A DNA stretch of 28,165 nucleotides from DATEZO01 sp035255485. GTDB lineage: Bacteria; Pseudomonadota; Gammaproteobacteria; Burkholderiales; Burkholderiaceae_D. The translations under genes and the position numbers were made by a program. The notes beneath the pieces are model-generated. The model ran no database searches and was not told where the DNA came from. It worked only from the letters and a program-made list of their open reading frames with translations. The stretch is from NCBI GenBank assembly GCA_035255485.1, contig DATEZO010000172.1, positions 1-28,165 of the forward strand. The letters run 5' to 3'. Shown piece after piece: positions 1 through 7,095 of this stretch (within the stretch, counting starts at the first letter, position 1; each line of letters starts with the position of its first letter).

Positions 1-3000
1 GGCCGGTTCGGGGCAAAGCCGGGCGCCTCGTCGCAGCACCAGACAATCACATCGGCAGCCGCTTCGATTTCGGCCACCTTGTAGCGATCGATCCGTTTCT
101 TGTAGCCGGCGAAATACAACACCCTGGACCCTGCGGCACGAAACGCGGCGCCAATCGAAAACAGTACAGCATTGCCAAGACCACCGCCGACCAGCATCAC
201 TGTTTCATTGCCAACGATATGCGTCGGTGCGCCGGTAGGTCCCATCAGCACCACCGGCTCGCCCGGCTGCAGCGCGGCGACCAGATTGGCCGAACCACCC
301 ATTTCCAGCACGATACAGGCCACCAGTCCTTGCTCGACATCCACCCAGGCGCCGGTCAATGCAAGCCCTTCCATGGTCATGCGCGTGCCACGCACCACGG
401 CGGAGCGCGCATCGTAGTTCTGCAGCCGGAAGAATTGCCCCGGCTGGAACCGCGCCGCCGCAAAGGGCGCGTGCAGCACCACTTCCACAATGTTCGGCGT
501 GAGACGGGTCACCGCATGCACCGTGGCGCGCATGCCGGCATTCAGACGTGCAAAAAACGCCACGTCGTCGTCCGCGCAGATCGGCGGCTGCTGCGCCAGC
601 ACCCGCGACACTTGCGGATATCCTTGCTTGGCCGAGCCCATTGCCTTGACTACGTTGCCGAAATAGGAGGGATGCAGGTCGCCGAAGAAGGAAATGAATT
701 TCCCGTTATCCATTTTGCTCAGCAACACTTGTGCCTGCTCCGGCTTGGAGATCGCCTCCTCCGGACGAACCTTGTTGCCCTGCTCATCGCATGCTGCGAA
801 GTAACGGCCGTCCAGCCGGAAATGGCTTGCATCCTCGCGCGCCAGCACGGTGTTGGGCTGGGTGCCCGCCGCAATGAAAATGGAACGCGCGGGCAGGCAT
901 ACTTCATGGCCGTCGGACCACTTTCCCTCCGCATCGAGGACTTGCGTGCGCATCCGCATCGATTGGGCTGCGCCGAACGCATCGACTTCGATCGCGGCCG
1001 GGCTCAGGCATTCCGCGTAGGCGATGCCTTCTTCCAGCGCTTTTTCGACTTCTTCATGATTGAGCGTATACGCCGGGCTGTCGATCATGCGCTTGCGGTA
1101 AGCCAGCATGACCCCGCCCCACTGTTGCAGCATTTCAAGGATTTTCGGCGCCTCGCCGGCTGCAGTCGCCCGAGCGCGCTCGTCGCGAATCGACTGCGCA
1201 TGCAGCAGGAATTCGCTTGCGACTTCGGCATCTTCGGCGCTCCAGCTGGCGCGCACCTCCGACTCGCTGCGCTCGGTGCACAATTGCTCGTAGCGCTGCA
1301 GGAATTTTTCCACCTGGACCGGATAATAAGCCAGCGATTCGGTCGCGGTATCGATGGCGGTCAATCCGCCGCCGATGACGAGGACCGGCAAGCGCAATTG
1401 CATGTTGGCTAGGGAATTGGCCTTGGCCGCGCCAGTCAGTTGCAACGCCATCAAAAAATCCGATGCGGTGCGCACGCCGCGCGCAAGGCCATTGGGAATA
1501 TCGAGTACAGTAGGCCGTCCGGCTCCCATGGCAAGCGCAATGTGATCAAAGCCAAGGTCAAAAGCATCCTCGACAGTCAGCGTACCGCCAAACCGCACGC
1601 CGCCAAACATTGAAAATTCCGCTCGTCTCTCCAGCAGCAGCCGCACCACCTTGAGGAAATTTTTATTCCAGCGCACGGTGATGCCGTATTCGGCAACGCC
1701 GCCAAAGCCTGCCAGAATGCGATCTTCCAGCGGCTCATACAAATCCGCCACCCGTACAACCGGCTCAAACGCGGTGCGCGATCCGTCGCTGCGCACGCCG
1801 CACACTGCTTCCGGCAATGGCTCAACCTTCAAGCCGTCGATACCGACCACGGTATGCCCCTCGTTGATCAGGTAATGCGCCAGCGTATAGCCGGCCGGCC
1901 CCAGGCCGGTCACCAGCACGCGATAGCCGGTACGAGCGCGCGGATAAGGGCGGCGCAGGTTGAGCGGATTCCAGCGTGTCAGCAGCGAATACACTTCAAA
2001 GCCGTAAGGCAATTCCAGCACATCCTTCAAGGTGCGCGTCTCGACTTCCGGAATGTTGACCGGCTCCTGCTTTTGATAGATGCACGATTTCATGCAGTCG
2101 TTGCAGATGCGATGGCCGGTTGCGGCCACCATCGGATTGTCGACGACAATCATCGCCAGCGCCGCGACGGCATGGCCGCTTGCCTTCAAGGTATGGAATT
2201 CCGAAATCCTTTCCGACAATGGACAGCCGGCCTGCGCCACCTTGAAAACCGATTTCCTGAACGCTGCCTTGCCGGTCAGCGCCGGGGCGTCTTTCGGCGA
2301 TTTTTCCTTCAGCCCTTTGGAGCAGGAATCCCTGCCTTGCGCGTGGCAGAAGATGCAATAGTTCGCCTGATCGAGCGCTCCACGAAGATCGGTGCCCTGA
2401 TCGGTCAGCGCAAATCCTTCGCGACGCCGGGTATGGCCAGGTTCGATCGTGAAAACAGGATAGCCGTCCTGATCGCTTTTTCGCGCGCTTGGCACCAGAT
2501 TTTCGGGGGATACGTCATGCGCTTCACGAAACAGGATGCCGCCCTTGTGAGCAGCCTGTCCGACCTCGGTGTGGAAAGCCCAGGCCGCGTAGCGTTTGGC
2601 GGTCTCCAGTTTTTCCGCTTGTGCAGCATCATCCTCCAGCCAGTGCTGCACATTCTGGGCAAAAACGAGTTCATCGAATTCACCGCCAAACCATTCTGTC
2701 AGTTGTGCACGAAGCGAAGGGCCATCGATCGACGCCGCTTCGTCCGCAGTAATTTTTTTCGCTGCACCGCGCTGCACGAATTGGCGCTTGATCACATACA
2801 AAGGCGCCAGCGCATGATGGCTCAACTTGAGCATCGAGACCTGCTCTTCGATCCTGAACAGTCTGGCAACAAAATTCTCGACATGCGGACCGAGCGCGAT
2901 CAGGAGCGTCGATTCCTGCAAGGGCGTCAGCGTTTCCGGCTGCTGCCGCACCTGTTGCAATTGGTTCAGCAATGCAGGTGCTGCCGCATCGAGTTCCTTT

Positions 3001-3077
3001 AAAAAACTTTGATCCAGCGCGCGCAATCCATCACGACTATAGAGCTGTGAAAACTGTATGCCAAAATCGAGATTCAA
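1..3077 (-). CDS. GltD-like Fe-S/FAD oxidoreductase fused to an FNR-like reductase module (3' end cut by window)
   Basis: One open frame runs from 3077 through the left edge, at least 1025 codons. About 230 N-terminal residues are unassigned. A cysteine-rich segment follows (Cys 241, 244, 252, 285, 325, 328, 332; CxxC and CNDCMKSC), like the Fe-S region of the glutamate synthase small subunit GltD. A dinucleotide-binding fold starts near 385 (VTGLGPAG), with a second GGG motif further on, as in pyridine nucleotide-disulfide oxidoreductases. From about residue 848 a ferredoxin-reductase/SudB-like domain begins (RFQPGQFFRL, then LVGGGLGNAV). It probably moves electrons between NAD(P)H, FAD and Fe-S centres; the substrate is unknown. 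The frame has a TAA eight codons upstream and no ATG or GTG, so TTG at 3077 is chosen, with GGGGA 6 bases before it. Role by homology is firm only at the family level. Confidence 0.85.
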   Translation of the reverse strand, partial: MNLDFGIQFSQLYSRDGLRALDQSFLKELDAAAPALLNQLQQVRQQPETLTPLQESTLLIALGPHVENFVARLFRIEEQVSMLKLSHHALAPLYVIKRQFVQRGAAKKITADEAASIDGPSLRAQLTEWFGGEFDELVFAQNVQHWLEDDAAQAEKLETAKRYAAWAFHTEVGQAAHKGGILFREAHDVSPENLVPSARKSDQDGYPVFTIEPGHTRRREGFALTDQGTDLRGALDQANYCIFCHAQGRDSCSKGLKEKSPKDAPALTGKAAFRKSVFKVAQAGCPLSERISEFHTLKASGHAVAALAMIVVDNPMVAATGHRICNDCMKSCIYQKQEPVNIPEVETRTLKDVLELPYGFEVYSLLTRWNPLNLRRPYPRARTGYRVLVTGLGPAGYTLAHYLINEGHTVVGIDGLKVEPLPEAVCGVRSDGSRTAFEPVVRVADLYEPLEDRILAGFGGVAEYGITVRWNKNFLKVVRLLLERRAEFSMFGGVRFGGTLTVEDAFDLGFDHIALAMGAGRPTVLDIPNGLARGVRTASDFLMALQLTGAAKANSLANMQLRLPVLVIGGGLTAIDTATESLAYYPVQVEKFLQRYEQLCTERSESEVRASWSAEDAEVASEFLLHAQSIRDERARATAAGEAPKILEMLQQWGGVMLAYRKRMIDSPAYTLNHEEVEKALEEGIAYAECLSPAAIEVDAFGAAQSMRMRTQVLDAEGKWSDGHEVCLPARSIFIAAGTQPNTVLAREDASHFRLDGRYFAACDEQGNKVRPEEAISKPEQAQVLLSKMDNGKFISFFGDLHPSYFGNVVKAMGSAKQGYPQVSRVLAQQPPICADDDVAFFARLNAGMRATVHAVTRLTPNIVEVVLHAPFAAARFQPGQFFRLQNYDARSAVVRGTRMTMEGLALTGAWVDVEQGLVACIVLEMGGSANLVAALQPGEPVVLMGPTGAPTHIVGNETVMLVGGGLGNAVLFSIGAAFRAAGSRVLYFAGYKKRIDRYKVAEIEAAADVIVWCCDEAPGFAPNR

Positions 3078-3262
3078 GATGGATTCCCCAAAAATTTATG
3101 TATATTGAAATGCAGCGCTGGATGCAATCGCCCGAGATGCCAACAGACGACACAGAACGCATCCCAACAAGCCTGCGCGCCTTGGCACACAGCTTGTGTA
3201 GCGAGGATTCTCATTCTTCACGGACGCCGTAAATAAAAGGCATTGATAGCCAAGCATAACGC

Positions 3263-3290
3263 AAAATTTGTTTTATATAAAACAAATTTT
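3263..3290. promoter_or_regulatory. 28-bp perfect AT-rich palindrome
   Basis: The two 14-base halves (AAAATTTGTTTTAT and its exact complement) meet at 3276/3277. A further 6-base pair of arms, CAAGCA at 3251-3256 and TGCTTG at 3291-3296, extends the symmetry across a one-sided 6-base bulge. The centre TTTTATATAAAA looks like a dimeric repressor operator rather than a terminator, because it lacks a GC stem. It lies 186 bases upstream of the minus-strand oxidoreductase start, so that gene is the nearest candidate target. No specific regulator family is assigned. Confidence 0.5.
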
Positions 3291-3349
3291 TGCTTGATGC
3301 GGATGCCATGCGAAATTAATTTCAGCCCTTGAAAATGCTGCCACACATG

Positions 3350-3372
3350 TCTCCATTTTGTCAAAATGGAGA
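3350..3372. promoter_or_regulatory. 23-bp palindrome with single-base centre
   Basis: Eleven-base arms, TCTCCATTTTG and CAAAATGGAGA, flank one unpaired T at 3361. The symmetry is exact. It is unrelated in sequence to the palindrome 60 bases to the left, so two different dimeric regulators may have bound here. No T-run follows, so a terminator is unlikely. Its target gene is not apparent. Confidence 0.45.
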
Positions 3373-3675
3373 TCGGTATTGGATACGAAGATGCTACGAT
3401 GAATACCGTGCCAACAAACGACAGGGAAGACAGACCCATAAGCATGGATCCATTGTCGATTGTACAAACTGGCACAGCAAAATCGCCTGCCAGTCCATAG
3501 ATTCGTGCAATTTCGCTGATCGCTGACAATGCCTGCCAATTCCCTTTCATCACCTGGGCGCGCAATCCGGACTCAGGCTACGCAGTTGAGCATCAAATGC
3601 AAGCCCGCAATTGCGGTCAGTCTGGCTTGATCAAGATGATAGATTGACAGGCAAAGCTAAGACTACGCTGAGCAA

Positions 3676-3731
3676 GCCGCCGATTTTTGAATTTGCATCG
3701 TTTTCATGAACCTGGATCGAGAATCGGCGGC
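3676..3731. repeat. 10-bp inverted repeat with 36-base spacer
   Basis: GCCGCCGATT at 3676-3685 is the exact reverse complement of AATCGGCGGC at 3722-3731. A short plus-strand frame (ATG 3706, stop at 3854-3856, 50 codons) starts inside it, has no ribosome-binding site and is not recognised. The repeat could be the remains of a mobile-element end or a large hairpin. Confidence 0.4.
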
Positions 3732-3853
3732 AATCAACCCGTTGTTGGTTGCCCTGTCGGGCGCTTCATTGGGTATTTTGCCCGCTTTCGTCCCTCGCGG
3801 ACGCGCCGGTGCCAGAGCCTGTTGTTTCATCGTCGTTCGCCAGATCCGTTGTC

Positions 3854-3919
3854 AATAACGCATATAACGCGCTCCAGCCAATCTTGAATAACGCATATAA
3901 CGCGCTCCAGCCAATCTTG
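3854..3919. repeat. Exact tandem duplication, 33 bp x 2
   Basis: The unit beginning AATAACGCATATAACGCG and ending CCAATCTTG occurs at 3854-3886 and again at 3887-3919 with no difference. The unit length is a multiple of three, so on the minus strand it reads as an 11-residue repeat (KIGWSALYALF / KIGWSALYALL) in an open frame without a standard start before the repeat. Exact identity points to recent duplication by slippage or to selection to keep it. Confidence 0.85.
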
Positions 3920-4347
3920 TTTACTTGTTCAGCGTTACCTTAAATTGCTCCCACTACCGTGTAGCTGGACTATCAACGGTTTGCGGATTCACAGATGAAG
4001 TCGAACCCATAACCCCGGATAGCTGGTCGTTTGCTGGTTCTTTTTGGACACAAGCCAAGGCAACGCTAAACTCATGGAAATGGGGGAAAGGAAGACATCG
4101 GGGAAAAACAGCTTGGGCAACATCAAATGTCCGGTCTTGCGCCGGTCTTTTGAAGCGATTAGCCTAAGCTGGAACCGTAACACGCTCCCATATTGACAAC
4201 GCTATTGTCCGTGATCTCGTTCAGGAAACGGTGCGACGGGTGCGGACAAAGGATCGTCTAACAAGGAGTCATGCTAGTAACTGCTCCGACAAGGAAAGTT
4301 CCTTGATTCAGTCGATTTAAGCAACGTTACCTGCTTTGGATTTCGTC

Positions 4348-4392
4348 TTGAAGATCCTTGTGTCGGTAGTTCGATTCCGCCCCGGGGCATCA
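4348..4392 (+). other. tRNA-Phe-like 3'-half remnant, candidate attachment site
   Basis: The segment begins TTGAAGATCC, matching the anticodon loop (GAA) and following stem strand of a phenylalanine tRNA. It continues GTGTCGG, then a T arm with GTTCGATTCC, an acceptor strand CCGGGGC and A-TCA in place of A-CCA. No matching 5' half is found upstream. A in the T stem where G would pair, and TCA in place of CCA, mark it as non-functional. A 3' tRNA fragment followed at once by a terminator is what integration into a tRNA gene leaves at the far end of an island. The tRNA identity comes from my memory of betaproteobacterial tRNA-Phe, not from a search. Confidence 0.55.
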
Positions 4393-4406
4393 AGAACACC
4401 CTAAAG

Positions 4407-4440
4407 AAAACGCCAACCCATGTGGTTGGCGTTTTTGTTT
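4407..4440 (+). terminator. Rho-independent terminator after the tRNA-like remnant
   Basis: The stem AAAACGCCAACC pairs exactly with GGTTGGCGTTTT around a CATGT loop, then runs into TGTTT. It sits 14 bases after the tRNA-like 3' end, where a tRNA gene's own terminator would be. The stem and tail nearly match the terminator at 14011-14046. Confidence 0.8.
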
Positions 4441-4617
4441 TCGGAAACTGAAATTTTCTTGGCCGGCCCATTTCCGGTTCTCGTCTGCAAGCTGAGACTA
4501 ACTGCCGAACGCCGACCGAATCGTCCAATCGTCCAGGACTGTATCGATCCTGATAATTATATCGGAGGAGATGGAACGCGAAAAGATATGGGACTGGTGG
4601 AGGAAAACGGAGGCATC

Positions 4618-4956
4618 ATGTGGCTCTCCAACTCAGTTGCCCTTGGTCATGTGATATCCCAGGGTCAGAGGCAGGTCTTCCGCAATAAATTTATTGGGAA
4701 AGCCAGCCTGGCTCTTCCAATCACGCAGATACTGAGGTTGGCGACGAGAGGAAGCCGCTCGATCAGGCATGGAATGATAGGTCACGGGTGGCCGGTCGTT
4801 ACTCCAGCTGCTATGTCCGCACCACTGTGTCGGGCGAAATCTTCCGACCATACGCTGGCGAGTGATACGTACCTTCACACCTGCGGCGCAGGGACGCGCT
4901 AACCGCGCAGGCACCCGTAGCATTATCATTGTGCACCATTTGTGTCGACGTGGCAT
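4618..4956. other. Two opposed short open frames, coding status unclear
   Basis: On the plus strand, ATG at 4618 follows a good GGAGG 4 bases upstream and gives 94 codons ending at 4902 (MWLSNSVALGHVISQ...). On the minus strand a frame from 4956 to 4633 gives 107 codons ending LPLTLGYHMTKGN. Their codon boundaries coincide, so at most one is likely real. Neither protein is recognised, and no membrane segment or known motif is evident. The ribosome-binding site favours the plus-strand frame; the minus-strand product looks slightly more protein-like at its C-terminus. Confidence 0.25.
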
Positions 4957-5194
4957 GCGCTTTTCTGGCCATACTGAAACGACTGCTCAATTTCCGCGAA
5001 GGACCGCTTTAAGCCGAGTATCGGGTACGCTAAACAGATTCGCGAACTGGTGAAAGCGGCCCTTTGCAGACCTGCACATATCCCGAAAGCGGGTGTCCGG
5101 ACTCAAATACACGAGTGCTGACAGGTTTGGCAGCCGGCTGCGCGGTATACTTGCGTTTTTTTGCGGGCATCGCCCAATAATGAAGGATCACGCC

Positions 5195-5536
5195 ATGAGT
5201 ACATTACCCGCCTGCCCAAAGTGCAATTCCGAATTTACCTATGAAGATGGCGGGAATCATATTTGCCCGGAGTGCGCGCATGAATGGTCGGCGCAAGCCG
5301 TCACGTTGGCCGAAGGTGGCGAGATGGTCTATCGCGACTCGGCCGGCAACGCATTGAAAGATGGCGATACGGTTACGGTCATCAAGGATTTGAAAATGAA
5401 GGGGTCGGCAAGTGTAATCAAGATGGGCACCAAGGTCAAAAATATCCGGCTGGTCGACAGTGACCACAACATCGACTGCAAGATCGATGGCTTCGGCGCC
5501 CTGAGTCTGAAATCGGAGTTTGTCAAAAAGGTGTAA
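5195..5536 (+). CDS. yjdM: PhnA/YjdM-family zinc-ribbon protein
   Basis: 113 residues, the usual size for this family. The N-terminus carries a four-cysteine zinc ribbon (Cys 7, 10, 24, 27, as CPKC and CPEC), followed by the compact PhnA domain with DGDTVTVIKDLKMKGSA and ending SLKSEFVKKV. Although historically named after phosphonate uptake, the family has no proven role in it, and its function is unsettled. ATG at 5195 is preceded by AAGGA at 5183-5187; the longer frame from 5093 would add an N-terminus not seen in the family. The gene stands alone, and its stop codon lies 10 bases before the umuD remnant. Confidence 0.88.
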   Translation: MSTLPACPKCNSEFTYEDGGNHICPECAHEWSAQAVTLAEGGEMVYRDSAGNALKDGDTVTVIKDLKMKGSASVIKMGTKVKNIRLVDSDHNIDCKIDGFGALSLKSEFVKKV

Positions 5537-5546
5537 CGAAGGCACG

Positions 5547-5813
5547 TGTTACGGCTTCCCGTCGCCGGCGGCCGACTATGAGGAAGAAGCACTCGACCTC
5601 AACGCCTATGTCGTGCACAACCGCACCGCGACCTTCCATTTCACGGTTGCCAGCCATTCGGTGAAGGGCGCCGGCATCTTCGAGGGCGATCGCGTCGCCG
5701 TCGACCGCTCGGTCACGCCGCACCGTGGCCATCTGGTAGTAGCCCAAGAAAACATTCACCATCCCGGGCAAAAAACAGCACTGCGCAGCATTGCGGTGCC
5801 GATCGCCAATTAG
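5547..5813 (+). pseudogene. umuD: Truncated umuD (SOS error-prone repair) remnant
   Basis: Translation from 5547 gives CYGFPSPAADYEEE..., the UmuD self-cleavage region and following motif. Then comes a peptidase S24 core with GAGIFEGDRVAVDRSVTP. The serine of the usual GDSM is kept, but its context reads SHSV. The roughly 20 residues before the cleavage site are absent. After VVAQ the family pattern stops, so the catalytic lysine region (FTVKKL-like) and C-terminal strands are lost. The only possible start is a TTG at 5520 overlapping the end of the PhnA gene. No umuC follows. It is a dead fragment, probably left by a deletion whose left end lies just after the PhnA stop. Confidence 0.8.
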
Positions 5814-5990
5814 CTGAAGAACTCCCGATACCCGTCAGCAACAACGCTTTTGTCCATTTATCCTCTTCTACAAGGAACTATTGCATTCCCTGCAATTTTG
5901 ATCAAGAATGAATTTGCGACCGCCAACCCAAGGGATAAATCACGATTCCCGGAAAACAAGAAGCGGCACGATCCATACCCGGAGGAAGAC

Positions 5991-6929
5991 ATGGAGCAAT
6001 CACTTGGCGTGGCACGCCTGCGCACCCGCGACGTCAGCCGCTGGCAGGAGGGTGTACACGAACATTTTCTACCGCTTGATTTCACCGCCCGGCGCAAGGA
6101 GGATTTCCTCGCCACCATGACTGCGCGCCAGCTGGGCAGCGCCCACTTGGCTTGCGTCGGCGCCGATGCCCATTGCGTTACCCGCACCCCGGTGTTGGCG
6201 GACCGCTCCGAACGCCGGTATTTCAAGCTGTTCTGGCAGATGTCCGGGGCAAGCCGCATCGAACAGTCCGGAAAGACCAGCGAGCTGAAGGCCGGATCAT
6301 GGACCTTCTACGATACTGCGCGCCCCTATGTGATCGAGGTAAGCGATGCCAGCCGCTTTGCCGTGATGCTGATACCGAAGGAGCTGTGTTCCAGCTGGAA
6401 CGCGCCCATCGTCGAGCGGGCGGGCCAGGCCTTTCATTCCAGCGGCGCCTCGCGCGTGGCGCTGGCCTCTGTCATGACCGCGCTGCGCGACCCGGAATGC
6501 TATGACGCACTGGCGGCCGACACGGTGGTGGCCTCGATTTCGGCATTGATGCTGACCGCGCTGAAGAGCGAGACGGTAGAAGAGCGGCAGCCAGCAGTGC
6601 AAGTCCGCCTGGCGCAAGCCTGCCGCTACATCGCCAGCCGCGTCGACAACCCGGACCTCACCCCGGACGATGTGGCAACGGCCCTGCACGTATCGCGGCG
6701 TACGCTGTACACCTGGTTTGCGCAAAACGGCCAGTCCCCCTTCGCCTTCATCCAGAAGACACGCCTGGAGCGCTGCCGCCTCACCTTGATCGATCCGGCC
6801 GGCTGCGACAAGACTATCACCCATATCGCTTTTGACAACGGATTCAGCGACATGGCGTACTTCAGCCGCCTCTTCAAGGCCACCTACGGCGCCAGCCCGC
6901 GCGAATACCGCAAGCGTTTCACCGACTGA
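5991..6929 (+). CDS. AraC/FeaR-type transcriptional regulator
   Basis: 312 residues. Residues 1-190 match the layout of the AraC-binding-like domain seen in FeaR and NphR (RYFKLFWQMSG, then AGSWTFYDTARPY). Residues about 205-310 form the double helix-turn-helix of the AraC family: LTPDDVATALHVSRRTLYTW and ITHIAFDNGFSDMAYFSRLF, ending GASPREYRKRF. ATG at 5991 follows GGAGGAAG at 5981-5988; an upstream frame from 5850 is rejected because it lacks such a site. It sits 166 bases before the transporter cluster on the same strand and most likely activates it when the substrate is present. FeaR relatives control aromatic amine and aldehyde catabolism, which fits the aldehyde dehydrogenase at the end of the cluster. 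The effector is not known. Confidence 0.9.
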   Translation: MEQSLGVARLRTRDVSRWQEGVHEHFLPLDFTARRKEDFLATMTARQLGSAHLACVGADAHCVTRTPVLADRSERRYFKLFWQMSGASRIEQSGKTSELKAGSWTFYDTARPYVIEVSDASRFAVMLIPKELCSSWNAPIVERAGQAFHSSGASRVALASVMTALRDPECYDALAADTVVASISALMLTALKSETVEERQPAVQVRLAQACRYIASRVDNPDLTPDDVATALHVSRRTLYTWFAQNGQSPFAFIQKTRLERCRLTLIDPAGCDKTITHIAFDNGFSDMAYFSRLFKATYGASPREYRKRFTD

Positions 6930-7095
6930 ACGTCCGCCTGGCTGCATCCTGGTTCAATTCACCCGCACCCAATTCCAAGCACGGTAGCCCGTGCCTGGAT
7001 AGGATTGGTCCGTCCTGTCCACGCGGAACGTCCGTCGCAACCGGCGTTGCAGCTGTCGCGGATGCGACCACCAATAACTATACGAGGAGGCAGCA

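Larger units (their letters stand above)
3218..3580 (-). pseudogene. Possible decayed LuxR-type regulator
   Basis: The minus strand holds a 115-codon frame (TTG at 3565) whose N-terminal part resembles the end of an autoinducer-binding domain (ARIYGLAGDFAVPV, with Trp about ten residues before). Its C-terminal part has spacings reminiscent of a LuxR helix-turn-helix: ILT, then GL, then a late N..x..L..N pattern. LuxR proteins are about 240 residues, so the N-terminal half is missing and the linker is too short. There is no ATG or GTG start and no ribosome-binding site. Palindrome 3350-3372 lies inside the frame, which would be odd for a working gene. Chance similarity is a real alternative. 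Confidence 0.28.
3078..5194. other. Gene-poor, decayed intergenic stretch (about 2.1 kb)
   Basis: No convincing intact gene is visible. The 5' control region of the minus-strand oxidoreductase should lie in the first 150 bases. The rest holds two palindromes (3263-3290, 3350-3372), a possible LuxR-type remnant (3218-3580, minus), a 10-bp inverted repeat (3676-3731), an exact 33-bp tandem duplication (3854-3919), a tRNA-Phe-like 3' half (4348-4392) and a terminator (4407-4440). From 3930 to 4340 I recognise nothing. Two short opposed frames overlap at 4618-4956. A possible -10 box, TATACT at 5146-5151, precedes the PhnA gene without a good -35 partner. The stretch appears more AT-rich than the flanking genes and has the look of degraded mobile or island DNA. 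Confidence 0.6.

Noticed and set aside
219..3002. Two long plus-strand frames (397 and 382 codons) at 219-1412 and 1854-3002
   Set aside because: They lie opposite the minus-strand oxidoreductase, and their translations are Arg/His/Gln-rich without motifs, typical of antisense shadow frames in GC-rich DNA.
3854..3919. CRISPR array
   Set aside because: The two units are directly adjacent without spacers, and no cas gene is present.
4348..4392. Intact tRNA gene
   Set aside because: No 5' acceptor, D arm or anticodon stem partner is found upstream, and the T stem and CCA are altered.
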